64,000 bases of DNA, from NCBI RefSeq assembly GCF_052857255.1, contig NC_135505.1, forward strand, positions 27,047,999-27,111,998, in the 5' to 3' direction. The DNA is from Amblyomma americanum (lineage: Eukaryota > Arthropoda > Arachnida > Ixodida > Ixodidae). This document shows positions 27,301 to 38,124 of this stretch, in pieces (position 1 is the stretch's first letter; each line of letters opens with the position of its first letter). Under the pieces are notes generated by a model. The model saw nothing but the letters and a program-made list of their open reading frames with translations, had not been told where the DNA came from and did not search any database. The position numbers and the translations under genes were made by a program.

Positions 27301-30300
27301 GCGAATCTCTTGAGACTTGCACAAACCTTCGTATTCAGTTAGATAGTGTATGTGGCAGCCTACTTCAATCTCAACACAGTGGAACGGAACAAGCTAGATG
27401 TTATTATCAGGAAAAGCAACAAGGTGGCACTCGGATTCCCCCCGAACATGTCTACTGACAGACGTGAAGCTAGGGGTCTCGAACGCTCTCGTGGAGCTGA
27501 CTGAGGCTGCCGTTACAGTGCAGCATGAGACTACTCGGATCTAAAATGGAGAGCAAAATTTTAGACAGATTGGGCTACGAGCTTAAGCAGTAGCATGTGC
27601 ACTCAGGCGACATACCGCGACAAATCAAGGACAAGGTTAAAATCGCTCCGCTGCCCAGAAACATGCACCCTGCCTTTCACAAAGGCAGATGTAAAGACTG
27701 AACAGATGCATTACAAACTAGGTATACAGGTTGGCAGGATGTCCTGTATACAGACGCTGCAGTATACGAGATCAAAGCGGCACACGTGCCTGTGGAGGAA
27801 GACTGAACCCTGGTGGCATGCTGCACAGTTTGTGGCGTTGAGACCGCAGAAGCAGAGGAAGTGGCCATAGCCTTGGCCATGAGCTAAGGGGGTTTAGGGT
27901 GGTCATCAGTGATTCAAAAAACGCTGTAAATCAATTGGGGACGGTGATGGAGACTGCCTTCCGTATATTAAACAGGGAAGGAGGACCCAGAGAAGTGGAT
28001 CTGCTGGTTTGGGCACCAGCTCACCAAGGACTTAGAGGAAACGAGGAGGCTCATTTAGTCGCCCGAAGTCTCAATTGCTGGTTGACTCCTGGAACCTCTG
28101 AAGTCACCGAAACTATAAACAGCAGAGAGGATATGCGCTCGTACCAGGAAATCGCACTATACTACAGACTAAATCGACAAATTCATCCGCCAGTGGACAG
28201 AAAGCTCAATAAGAGGAGGTTGTGTGGAGAAAATTACAGGCGGGGTTTTTTCCCAACCCAGTACTGTACAGCAAGTGGCACCCTGAAGTCTTCAGATCAC
28301 AGTGCAATTTTTGCGACAAGGCAGCAACATTGGTCCACATAGTGTGGACATGTCTGGCTAAGTACAAGAGTTCGCGCACTCTAGAACCCTTGGGAGGCTT
28401 TGCTCTGTAGCCCAGACCCTAACTTCCAGCAGGACATCATTGGTCAAGTCTTTGCTGCTGCTGTGTCCCAAGGGATTCCGGCCGACGGCTAGGGGCGATG
28501 GACTTCTCTTGGCATTCATTGGCTAGTGTTCCATTCAAGTTGTTTCTCTCTCTCTTAATGGCAACATACAAAATGAAAATATGGCTAAAAAAGTTTATAT
28601 TTTGTTCTCATGGCTGCCCACAATTAATGCGACGAGATTACATGAACCCCAGTAGGCTCTATTTTCACAGATGGCTTCCTTTATGGATCGCTTGGCTTGG
28701 GAACTAAGGTGTACATGTTAATGAAGCACGACTGCATTGCCTGATGTCAGCACTACCTATGTGTCAAAACTGTCGGAAATTTATGGAAAGTTTGCAAAAC
28801 GTTAAGTTGAACAGAACAAAAAGTGTGCCTTTTAGCATTATTTCTTAAAAAAAGCATCAGAACAGGCATTGCTCAGTATGAAAAAAAACTTGAATATTAA
28901 ACATACTGGTGTTTCTCTACGGCATTACATCCTCAACAAATGTGACCACTTGCATTATGACATTTTCACATGTGTCCAGTGACACTGCAGTAATCATGCC
29001 GTGTAGCTATTAAAAGCCTTTGCACTGTGTTTTGCCTTTCTGCACTTGAGTAACGTTAGCGCAAGGTACATCTTTGTTTATTGCAATTATGGTGTACCAG
29101 TCATACACACATTCCTTAAGATGTACTGATAAGGGTTCCACAGTCTGTAACAGCAATGGGATACTCCATTAAAAGCTACAAAGAGAACATTGTGTAAGGA
29201 GAACAGCAGATGCTTTTTATATAATCAAGATTGAACAACTACAGTGCACCTCAAAAACAAGATCACAGCAGATGAAAAGAAACACAGAAAATATGGATAT
29301 AACAGTGCATAAAGAAACTTACACCCAAAAATAAATGCACAAACAAGAATAGTGAAGGAAACAAGTTTAACAAAGCATAACCAGTCAATACTCAAGAACT
29401 CTATGAACTGTAAAAAAGGGTAATGAAATAAAGACATGAACGTATGAGGTGCAACCGAATCTCTTACTGTTTTGCAAAAAATTTATTCATAAATGATTGT
29501 TTCAACGCCCGTATCTAACAACAGACTGTCTTGCGTTATACTGTAGCTCATTTCAGAAACAAAAGCCGTACTCTGGATACATTAAAATAGGTGGCAGAGA
29601 GCCAGGTTACTCATAGTAAGAGCTTTCGTCACAAAGGATTACAAATGGATGCAAAAGACATTGATGTCTATCAATTATCAACTCATTGTTCCATAGATGG
29701 CTTTAATGTTCAACCTTTTTTCTTTACATCGTACAGTTTTTCCATGACTACATCCACAGTATTCATCTCAATATCTTTATCAGTGGCAAATGGCTGCTGA
29801 GCCTAATGATGAAGGATCAAGTTCTGGCCACGGCTGCTGCATTTCGGGGAAAGCAGCACATAAAAATGGCAATGTTACTGGGTTATACTAGTGCAGAAGA
29901 GCTCGGGTGGTCAAAATTAATTAGTAACCCTGCAATAGACCATTTCACATACTCGATTTGTGTCACGAATTTCCCCGGAGAACACTCAGACCGAAAGAAT
30001 GGACTAGGCGACAGGTGTACCCACACAGACGCACATTTAATACACCCTACGTGGCATGCACACTAGCACACAAAACTAACACAAAACAGACTATAAATAC
30101 ACACGACCCGGAAACACTGCTACCAGCGTCTACTACTAGCACTCTACTGTTAACGGTCGGCGTTCATGCTCACTGTTGGTTCTGTCCGGATGCGGCGTTG
30201 CATGCGTCCAGTAGCCGGCTTCTAGATGGCGTTCGACATGCTGAGGCTGGCGTCGCTGGCTGTGTCGTATAAGTTCCCAGTCCAAGCGTCCTTGGAGGTG

Positions 30301-31527
30301 ATGCCAGTGTTGTTGGCGTTGGGGGCACCACCCGAATGGGTGGCAACAGCGCTGGAGACACCCCTGGCCGTAGCAGGTGGTAGCGTCCTCAGTTAACTCC
30401 CCAGAACGGGCTCAGGAACAGCAGGAAGCCCACGATGCATTGCCGTAGAACGCGAGCTCACCGGAGCAGTAGCCTGCGTCGCACTATTCAAGCCAAAGCG
30501 TCCCTGACCCGCCGGAGCCTCCGCTTCTCTGTTCTTCCCCCTTGTGCCTCGCTCTCCGTCGTCCTTTTATAGCCTTGGCGTTAGTCCATGTAAGCCTTGT
30601 CGTCTTCTCCTTCTCTTCTCCACCAATCATCTTTCTCCACCTTACCGAATGCTTCTTCTTCATCTTCTATAGTCTTCGGTTAATCCACGTTATCCTTATT
30701 GCCAACCTCTTGCCTCCATAATTTTATTTTAAACTCCCTATGATATGTGACAACGTGCAACTTTGAGCATTGGGGATTACTATATGGGATAAATTAGTCA
30801 TTAAATCCTAGTACTGCCACGATGGCTCAGTGGTTAGGGTGCCCGACTGCTGAACCCAAGGATACGGGCTGAATCCCAGCCGCCATGGCCGCTTTTCGAT
30901 GGAGGCGAAAAGCAAGGCAGCTGTTTACTACAGTGACAGTGTACGTTAAAAAACCCAAGGTCGTAGAAATTTCCGAAGCCCTTCACTGTAGCGTCCTTGA
31001 GTCGCCTTGGGAATTTTAATACTAGCATAACTATGTTTCAATTGTGGCCCCATACGTTAAATAAGATACAGTTTAGCCTGTGTAGTTTTGACTTAAGATT
31101 TTGTGTCCTTTTGTTTTAGGAGACTGAACGGCAGTGCGAGCTCTGGAGCAACGAATCCGCAGATCCCGAAATGGATTTTCCTTGTTCGCCACAAAATTCT
31201 GCAGAGCCAAGTCAGCCAGCACAGCAGATTGGAGAGGGGACTTCAAGGCCTGGAAAAAAGAGAAGGCGAAATGATGAAGAGACAGAACAAAGGAAAGTTC
31301 TGCTGACAACAGCGGTGGAAACTCTGCAGAGGAGTCAGCAACGCCTGGCGGCCAGTGACGAATGCAACACATTTGGCAGCATGATGGCGCATGCTGTCCG
31401 CCAAATACCGCCAGGGCCAGACCGTCAATTGGCCATGCTAAATGCCCATCAGGCAGTTGTAAAAATTAATTTATCAAGGCACAGTGTTCCAGTCGAAATG
31501 TTAAACGTCCTCAACATGCATGAATAA
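24174..31527 (+). CDS. MADF-BESS-type DNA-binding protein gene, three exons
   Basis: Exons are 24174-24336, 24573-24770 and 31120-31527. Exons 1 and 2 encode the two halves of a MADF (Myb/SANT-like) domain and exon 3 a basic linker and a BESS-like C terminus. Exons 2 and 3 join in phase 0 with good splice sites. The simplest exon 1-exon 2 join is out of phase by one base (exon 1 is 163 nt, exon 2 needs phase 0), so there is either a missed small exon, an indel or early decay. MADF proteins bind DNA and BESS motifs bind other proteins, so a nuclear role is inferred. The gene could be a host transcription factor or the DNA-binding ORF of a Harbinger transposon, whose transposase piece lies just downstream on the other strand. 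Confidence 0.65.
24573..24770 (+). CDS. MADF exon 2
   Basis: Acceptor TACTTTTCAG|TTGCCC, donor GAGGAG|GTATGT. The frame gives CAQFANFRTQFMRERRKIKA and IYQPKWAHYKSLMFLDSS, the second half of a MADF domain (K-F-x-N-L-R-x-x-F ... K-W-x-H/Y-x-x-L-x-F-L). It ends with an acidic run (QEEEE) in phase 0. Confidence 0.75.
24771..25610. other. intron 2 of the MADF gene, first part
   Basis: No domain or element end recognised before the inverted-repeat element at 25611. Confidence 0.4.
25611..26268. mobile_element. non-autonomous DNA element with long terminal inverted repeats
   Basis: The left end ATACCCCTGTCACACGGCA (25611-25629) is mirrored by a right end whose complement reads TATACCCTGTCACACGGGCA (to about 26268). 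Inside, both arms carry GCAGCTACACGG about 95-110 bp from the ends, so the inverted repeats are long (~110 bp) though diverged. No open frame for a transposase is present. The superfamily is not assigned. Confidence 0.65.
26270..28490 (+). mobile_element. RNase-H-bearing LINE, decayed, in MADF intron 2
   Basis: RT signatures in order but in several frames: SATGPDRVRNRMLRNL, SQTSCMGKLMEHIFQTRLNK, VVVLDVAKAFDNVRHVSVLE (motif A), GGAPQGSVLSPTLFNIVM (motif B), HTSYTDDLTLWINK (catalytic Y-x-D-D form). An RNase H follows: VVISDSKNAVNQLG and LLVWAPAHQGLRGNEEAHLV, then a C-x2-C..H..C knuckle (about 28300-28365, FCDKAATLVHIVWTC). The arrangement (RT, RNase H, zinc knuckle) is that of I-clade-like elements. 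Many stops show it is long dead. Its 5' side stops at the inverted-repeat element. Confidence 0.75.
28491..29960. other. intronic sequence, nothing identified
   Basis: AT-rich intron sequence without recognisable domains or repeat ends. Confidence 0.4.
29961..30752 (-). mobile_element. solo LTR of an LTR retrotransposon
   Basis: The 792-bp block begins TGTCACGAATT and ends ATATGTGACA, so its ends are the perfect short inverted repeat TGTCAC/GTGACA expected of LTRs (TG..CA). A TATA box on the minus strand sets the orientation. No gag or pol sequence flanks it on either side, so I read it as a solo LTR left by recombination. No clear 4-6 bp target duplication is visible. Confidence 0.6.
30563..30571 (-). 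promoter_or_regulatory. TATA box of the solo LTR
   Basis: TATAAAAGG on the minus strand, ~180 bp from the 5' end of the LTR in that orientation, a usual U3 position. Confidence 0.5.
30816..31035 (+). mobile_element. Ruka-like tRNA-SINE
   Basis: GCCACGATGGCTCAGTGGTT (A box), a B-box-like GGGCTGAATCCCAG, then GATGGAGGCGAAA, AACCCAAGGTCGTAGAAATT and CCGAAGCCCTTCACTGTAGC. It is moderately diverged and sits ~85 bp upstream of MADF exon 3. Confidence 0.8.
31120..31527 (+). CDS. MADF gene exon 3 (basic linker and BESS-like motif), stop codon
   Basis: Acceptor TTGTTTTAG|GAGACTG. Begins ETERQCELWSN, then a basic patch GKKRRRNDEE, then FGSMMAHAVRQIPPGPDRQL, a BESS-like helix pair, ending at TAA 31525-31527. 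The stop is embedded in AATAAA (31524-31529), so a poly(A) signal overlaps it. Confidence 0.7.
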   Translation, partial: ETERQCELWSNESADPEMDFPCSPQNSAEPSQPAQQIGEGTSRPGKKRRRNDEETEQRKVLLTTAVETLQRSQQRLAASDECNTFGSMMAHAVRQIPPGPDRQLAMLNAHQAVVKINLSRHSVPVEMLNVLNMHE

Positions 31528-31542
31528 AAACAGATTTCTATT

Positions 31543-31776
31543 TCACCTGGACACAAGTTTCCACTGCCAGCTAACTTGGCCTTCATTGCAGAAGTAGCTC
31601 TTGAAAACTTCTCTAGTTTCCCGAGCACTCCTGCTGCAGTTCCCGCCAGTTTTTGAGAGCGGCTTCATGGCACCACAAGGGTTTGCCCGGTCGCGGCAGG
31701 ATCCTTGATGGACATGTCCTGCGCACGAGCAAAGAATGCAATGTACGGCAGCAGCATGAAGCATTTCTTGTAGCAT
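31543..31776 (-). pseudogene. HARBI1-type (PIF/Harbinger) transposase, C-terminal exon-like piece
   Basis: The minus-strand frame ends GNCSRSARETREVFKSYFCN then EGQVSWQWKLV before a TGA at 31545-31543. The pattern R-x-x-F-x-x-Y-F-x-x-x-G-x-V-x-W-Q is the C terminus of HARBI1-like proteins. A splice acceptor (CGTGCGCAG) lies at about 31717-31725. It is tail to tail with the MADF gene, 15 bp after that gene's stop. Confidence 0.6.
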
Positions 31777-32915
31777 AAGAACACAACACTACCTTAGGCA
31801 AGGCTAATAAGAACGTCCACATGATGGTGCATGCTTTGTTTCAAGGGACCCACCTTAAAATATTTTTGCAATACTTAAATAGCAATTTAAGTGCACCAAG
31901 TCAACGTTATTTTTTCATAAAGTGTTTATTTCTTTTCCTTTATTAATACCCCCAGGGCCATTTGGCATTACAGAGGGGAATGTTAATGTGACTATTTGCA
32001 TAACTAATGACATTTCCAACACACGCATAATCTCCATTTTAAATGAAAGCATCATCCTTCTGTCTTTACACTTGTTAGGCCATTTGGTCAGAAATACACA
32101 CTGCTGTTTTTAGAGCTCAGCTCTTAGGTGCCGTTCCTTAACTCCTGCTGTATTTAAAGCGTAGCTCAGGCTTCTTTTTCTAGATTCCTAGTCAGTGGCC
32201 TAACACGCCACCTGCCAGCTGTGGCAGGTAGTAGCAGAGCAAAATACCACGGCGAGCAGGTGGTAGATTGGAGAGATGGAAATCCCCTTCTGAATTTGAA
32301 CCTGGCAGTTTTGGATCCCGAATCAGACATGTAACCCTTAGGTCATGCATGGACATTAAGACAGCTTAGTTAAAGTGGGGCATTATATCTAGGTCAGGTG
32401 GTCTTTCACACAGTGCATTAGTTTACGAGTGTATTCAATGTATGTTTCAGATAATGTGTAAGATGAGAATGAGCGAATTTGAATGCGTTAGCATTTTATG
32501 GCTATGTTTGCGGTTTTGTGCCCTCACGAGCTTCTCATCACGATAACGTTCGAACAAATTGAGTTATAAGAAAAAGTGGGCGGGGCCACAGCGAAAGTGG
32601 CGCCAAATTTGAAAGAGAAGTGAAGAGTTGAGTAAACAGAGGCAAAGAGGTGCGAGGAGAAGTCAATGTTTGCGCATTCCTCCAATGCAGGTGCCGCAGT
32701 GATCTCATACTTTTTAGAGGGAGTTTAAGGGTGTAGTGATTAAGCAGGCAGCAAAGTGCATTAAGGTGAACGTAAATCTGAAAAGAGCCATAGACAAGAA
32801 CCATTAACGCGATCACAATGTAAGGACAACTCAAACTTCGCATTACCGAGTATTGTAATCGTCAGTAAATTTCTTTTGAAAAAAAATTCAGACTGTCACA
32901 CTGCACAGACAGGAA
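31777..32915. other. no recognisable gene
   Basis: No domain found. Around 32240-32345 a run containing TTGAACCTGGCAGTTTTGGA resembles a tRNA-like B box, but no matching A box or body was recognised. Confidence 0.35.
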
Positions 32916-32917
32916 TA

Positions 32918-33655
32918 CAGTCAAGCCTTGTTAATGTGAACAATTTGGTTGCTGAGCAAATCTGTTCATAGAGCAGCCAGTCCAGTGAATTGTGAAGGGC
33001 AAAAACCTCAGGGAAAAGAAAACAATTCTATGGTTAAGATCTCCAGATCACCAATTGTAGTAACGAAAGAGCCGTTACACTTAAAGTGGTGCAGTTTGAA
33101 GCACCTAGTGGTCCATGAGATGTGTCTCAGAGTGATAATACACCTCCTACTGTGGCTGCTGAGATCTCTCAAACCACTGTGCACATCTGTACTCAGTCAG
33201 TTCACAGCTGCTAAAACCTAATTTATATGCAGCATATAAAGTAGACAGAGATGTCTTCACAGCCATTCAATGAATATAGCAGACAGTAAGGGGTGTCAAC
33301 TGGACTCTTGGCACCCTAAAGCATGAAACCACAAAAGAGAAGCCGTGACTAGAAACATTTCCCCTTTCTCACTGCCATTCAATAGTACCCTGTGGTCAAA
33401 ATACTGGAAAGCTCCAGTTTGAACAGTCAACATTCTGCTACAGCAGTGGCTCGTTAATATGGATAGTTCAGTTCTATATTAGCCGGCAAAAGTACATGAC
33501 CTGCAATGGGCGCTATACTTCCCCCCGTCCATTGCCTGGACGAGCTTCCATATTAACAAGGCACAAAATATACTGAAAAACCTTGGTCCCCAGAAAAGCT
33601 GCCCATAGTTTGAATCATCCACATTAACTGGGGTCGCATTAATAGGACACAACTG
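32918..33655. mobile_element. Tigger/pogo-like MITE
   Basis: The left end CAGTCAAGCCTTGTTAATGT and the right end, whose complement is CAGTTGTGTCCTATTAATGC, are inverted repeats starting CAGT, each next to a TA (32916-32917 and 33656-33657), as expected for TA-targeting Tc1/mariner-pogo elements. Internal phrases about TTAATATGGA and CCATATTAACAAG repeat the TIR theme. There is no transposase frame. Confidence 0.6.
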
Positions 33656-34410
33656 TACTCAACCTACACATTGGCAAAGCTCACACAGCACTTTGAAGAC
33701 TGGCACTGCTGATCTGATTGCAGAGTAAATGCTTGGCAGTGGCCCTCCTCTCAAGACCTTGCAAAAGGAATAAACGTTCCAAAGTAGAGAAGACAGATAT
33801 AACAAGTGCAAATATTGAACGAGGCACTGCACACAGCAGTACACAAGCAGGAATGATCTGTTGGGTTGAAAGTAGTTGTTCATGACGAACCGAAACACTG
33901 AAGCGGAGGGCTGTTCAGATATGCAATCTTGACAAACCAGACCCATGTATGTTGCATAAATAGAAAAAGAAGCTGGGAAAATGTTGCGTGACGTCTATTC
34001 CAAGTCATAAAATTATTGTAGGCACAGCATTCCTGCTCTTTGTCCTGATCACTTGTAAAAGAAGGAGAGCACTGTATGCAGCCATGATTACAGATATGCA
34101 CAGGTTTCAACAGAGGTGAACAGGACAGGCTATTGGCCTCCTTGCCTTTTTCACACATGGTCTAAAACTGGCAGGTATCAGATGCATAGCCTGGTAGAGC
34201 CTGCTGGTGCTGTTTGAAGAGGCGAGCTACGATCACACTTGCAAAAGGGTACAGTGCTCCATTTACTGATGTCTTCCCCTGTGCATACTCTCATGATCAG
34301 TATTCCAAATACTTGGAAGCACATTAATAAACTGCTGCTTATGAGAATGTGTTCTGTCAAGTCATCAACGGCATACACAGTTATACAGACTAGGCAGGCC
34401 TTGTGCGTTC
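33656..34410. other. no recognisable gene
   Basis: Short open frames only, none with a recognisable domain. Confidence 0.4.
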
Positions 34411-34620
34411 CTAGCAGTGCAACAGCTTCAAGACAAGCCAAGATTGCCACGAATTTCGCAAAGTAGGAGAAAGTGGTGTCTTGCCTGTTAGCACATCTTC
34501 CACATCAAGGCTCTCGGGTGGAGTATACAGTTGTCTTGATGCCCCCCTAGACCGAAGATAATTGTGCAATGCAACTGTGGCAAGCACAAGTTGCACTGCC
34601 TTGAGGGGCTTGTGTCGCAT
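34411..34620 (-). pseudogene. HARBI1-type transposase fragment, cut at ~34621
   Basis: The minus-strand frame reads KAVQLVLATVALHNYLRSRG, then YTPPESLDVEDVLTG. This is the segment after the last catalytic acid of DDE_Tnp_4 (HARBI1-like) transposases (x-A-x-V-L-H-N-x-L ... D-x-E-D-x-x-T-G). The upstream part is missing: at about 34621 the sequence switches to a CACTA-type transposase on the other strand. The piece at 31543-31776 would be the next exon of the same protein. Confidence 0.65.
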
Positions 34621-34621
34621 C

Positions 34622-35890
34622 GGCGCCCTGGGAAAACGTACGCTCTAAGGAATGGTCATAGAATGAGGCGGCAAGCTGAACAAGCTGTCAGCAAAGGCCA
34701 TCCGGTAAAAGGTGTTAAAGGCCCTACTATTACAAACCTCATCCCAGGTTTCGACTGCAGCACTGGCTTCGTAGTTAATTATATGCACTGTGTCCTTCTT
34801 GGGGTGGTGAGAACATTTCTCTGTCTTTGGTTTGACACTAAACATCATGGTCAGCCATGGTACATTGGGCGCCGGGTAGATCTGGTGGACAGCAAACTTC
34901 TAGCAATTAAGCCACCAGATTACATAACTAGAACTCCGCGTTCCCTCAAGCACAGGTGCTACTGGAAGGCTAATGAACCGCGTGCATGGCTTCTGTTTTA
35001 TTGTTTTCCTGTTCTGTCTGGCATCCTACCAGATGCTTACTTGGAGCACTTTAATCTCCTTGTTGGTGGAATCTTTATGTTACTGTCAGAGTCTGTTTCT
35101 TCCGAGCAGTTTGATGTGGCAGAAAATTTGTTATTCAAATTTGTTGATGATGTTCATGCCTTATATTGAGCACGCCACTGCCCCTTTAATGTACATCACC
35201 TTTTGCATCTTGCTGAATCGGTGAGAAACTGGGGGCCACTCTGGTGCACATCAGCATTTCTTTTTGAGAACAGGAATGGGCAATTTCTGCACCTTATTAA
35301 AGGAACCCAGAGCATTGAAAAACAGCTTTCACAATTAGTTGGCTTGAGCAATGCGCTGAGCAATCTCCAGAATGAGGTAAAGGAGATGTCTGATATCGAT
35401 TTTGTGTTACGCAAGATTGAAAGTGTTCACTTCATGAAGTTGTCGTCTAATGCTGTTATTTTTCATGGTGCATCATGCCGACCAACTGCAGTAGCCAGAA
35501 GGGCTTTGATTTCTTTCTTTTCTTCAATGGACAATGTCAGTGTGTATAGAAAAGTTACAATTGGTGCACAGACATTTTCTTCTTTGCTTTATGCAAAGCA
35601 GCCGAAGCGAAACAATTTCACAGTTTTGTATGTAGTTGATGAGGACAGAACCTTTGCATCAATTCAGTGCTTTGCTAAGTAAGCTGGAGAACTCTATAGT
35701 TGTAAACAGGCTGCTTGAGCATGCCGAGCAGTACATACACGGAGGGACAGGATTCATATTGCCTCATGTTGTTTCCACATATCCAAGTAGCCAGATTGAT
35801 GTGATTCCAGTTCCGCCAAAGCTGACCAAATGTGTAAAGGTGCTAGATTTTGTGTGTATCTCTCCAAATTCTTACGAGGCAAATTTATAA
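34622..35890 (+). pseudogene. CACTA/EnSpm-type transposase, interrupted
   Basis: Begins within the domain (HPVKGVKGPTITNLIPGFDC) and continues FVVNYMHCVLLGVVRTFLCL, SLKHRCYWKANEPRAWLLFY, and, after an in-frame TGA at 35167-35169, FNVHHLLHLAESVRNWGPLW and SAFLFENRNGQFLHLIKGTQ. This is the TNP2/DUF4218-type order of EnSpm-like transposases. After a TAA at 35680-35682 the same protein resumes in another frame (VIPVPPKLTKCVKVLDFV) to about 35888. The body is otherwise well preserved. The 5' end is replaced by the HARBI1 fragment. Confidence 0.75.
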
Positions 35891-36112
35891 CTTACAAAGG
35901 CAGAAAAATGCATTGAACAGTGTGTTTATTCGCATAGAAACACCAAAATGTGGGGGGTTGTACGTGCAGTCCGTGGGAGTCGCTCCACAAGTTCTTTGTT
36001 CATGTGTTCTGAGCTACAGGCGCTGTAACATTTGCTGCTAATCCCTTTCAGTGATGTTAATGCAAGAACACTTTTCTGCAGTCCCTTCTGGTAGTAGTAC
36101 GAGGGCGCTTCA

Positions 36113-36574
36113 TTAAAATCCGTCTTCTAGTTCATAATGCGCCTCTAACTTGTTCAATTTAAGAGGTGTCACGTTCAAAAGAAAGCGTGGAATGTCTTGT
36201 TTTCCAAAAGAACAGATCATTTTTGACATTATTCCCACCAACAATGATGCACCTGTGTCGATAAACGAGCGTTTGTGTGCTGTCAGGGAATGAGCTTGCT
36301 GCTGACTACACCAACTACGCACTGCATTAGCGAACTTATTCTTAGACACAAAGTGCATGCCCTTCAGCTGCTCCTTCAGGTTTGGCAGCAGCAATAAGTC
36401 ACATGGCACTACATCTGGACTATCTGGAATTTCAGATGGATATTTATCACCTGGTAGCTGACATGACAGCGCTTGGCCGTGCTTGGCCACACGTTTGAAG
36501 ACAACTGCCACATTAAAGAAGGTGCAGTTGTGAGATGTTATGCCTCCCAGCGTATATTCCAGACATAGTGCCAT
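36113..36574 (-). pseudogene. mariner-type transposase, C-terminal fragment
   Basis: On the minus strand SPDVVPCDLLLLPNLKEQLK then GMHFVSKNKFANAVRSWC matches the S-P-D-L-A-P-C-D-F-F-L-F-P-K-L-K block, with the last catalytic Asp, and the following helix of mariner transposases. The N-terminal ~50 residues of the open frame keep only a trace of the preceding catalytic region. The frame to the stop at 36113 is decayed beyond the block. TIRs were not found. Confidence 0.7.
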
Positions 36575-37454
36575 ATGTGGCTCACCGCTAGTCCAAAGCT
36601 GTGTAGTAACAATTGAAAGGCATGCCCCTTTTGTCTGACAGTAAGCTCACCAATTCAGTGCGTAAATCTCCAGTGGCCAGCCTCATTCTTATCTGATGGT
36701 GTACAAACACCAGTATATCGATAATGCAAGTTCTTTGTTGCTATGGTAACATAAAAATGAACTTTTTTTATTGGAGGAAAATGTTTCAAGCTTTCTTGGG
36801 ATTGCGGCATCTTTGTATTTGAACAGACCAGATGTTACAGACCAAGAGACCAAACTTTGTGAACGGCCCTTGTATATGTGTGATTATATATATTTGACTT
36901 GTTTTCCTTGAATGTTTTTTGTACAATTTGTTTTATCTCCTGCACAAGGTGCAGTTGTTTTTCAGCTGCTCAACACATTTCATGATAAATTTCTCAAGTA
37001 CAGCCTGATTTATGCTGTGTTGGCACCTGTATGAGCTTCATGATGCCTGTGTATTGATTTGTTGTAAGGGATATTTGATCTGCTGCTTTGCGGTTTTGCA
37101 CACTTTCAAAATAAACATTGCGAAAATCCTTTTCGGTTTAACCTTTGCTTTCTGGAAACACGTGTACGTCACACACATCTGAATATTAGTGTTCATTGCT
37201 TTTCAACATGCATCGAAAGTTTCCCTTAGCTTTTTTTTCTGTGGGCAGGTTTTGGTGTGGGCAGTTAGCACATAAAAGCTCCTTGAGATCTGACTGGGTT
37301 TTGAACTGCATTTGCTCTATAGCACATCGTTGTTATCACAGTCAAGACAAATTTTTCTTGAAAGTTCTCTCATTGGTTAAAAATTTGCGTTCGAGTGCAG
37401 ATGGCTGCTGCTGTAAACAAATTGTCATATTTGCATGCTTTATACATAGTGTTC
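36575..37454. other. no recognisable gene
   Basis: No domain found. AATAAA at about 37111 could be a poly(A) signal but has no assigned transcript. Confidence 0.35.
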
Positions 37455-37965
37455 AATATTTATCTGTCCAGATTGCAAAAACCCCTTTGCAAACTACTGG
37501 ACTTTTTGGGCTCAAATGCGACCACAAGGTACCTTGTGATAGTCTGTTTTTCGGTATGTAATTTAACGTGAACTTGCCTGCAGTTTCCACAATTGGCGAA
37601 AGATGGCAATCAGCTGTGGCAGCACTTTTCATCGTGGCGAGCAGAGCAGCTGGTTCGCCAAGCTGCATCATCTGGCCAACTGCGAGGCCCGTCTGTGCCC
37701 TAGCTATGCGGTCACACTGCAGCGCAGTTAGCCAGTTGGCACAACCTGTAAAATTGGCTGCTTCTCTTGTTGACAACTTTTGACGAAATGTTGTGCCACA
37801 GCCGACTGCAGCTTTCAGCCGATTCTGGAAAATGCAGGTGTTAAATTAATATCAGAAAATGTAGACAGAGTCAATTTGCCCGCAGTTAGCGTTTGGGTCC
37901 AAACTGTCCAGTGTTTTGAGCAGGGGAGTTTTTTACAGCCTGGACAGATAAACATGAAATACCTG
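37455..37965. repeat. diverged inverted duplication, arms ~185 bp
   Basis: The left arm (about 37455-37640, complement) and the right arm (about 37780-37965) share GCCACAGC(T/C)GA, CCAAT/GATTCTGGAAA, TGCAGG..TTAAATTA and CTGGACAGATAAA in the same order. Both arms keep open frames with a common peptide: AATADCHLSPIVETAG on the minus strand and CATADCSFQPILENAG on the plus strand. Confidence 0.6.
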
Positions 37966-38124
37966 GTATAATGATCTGCATGTGAAACCCAAAGTATAAT
38001 TATGTCAGCATACATACATGCCAACAAGAATTATTTTGAAATATTGAGAGCCCTAGCTTCCCTATATTCGACACATATATGTCAAAACAGCATGTAGCTA
38101 GGCCATGCTGAATGTGTCAAAAAA

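Noticed and set aside
29961..30752. Open frame 29958-30272 as a cell-surface protein
   Set aside because: It lies within the solo LTR, has Thr/His-rich low complexity and no domain.
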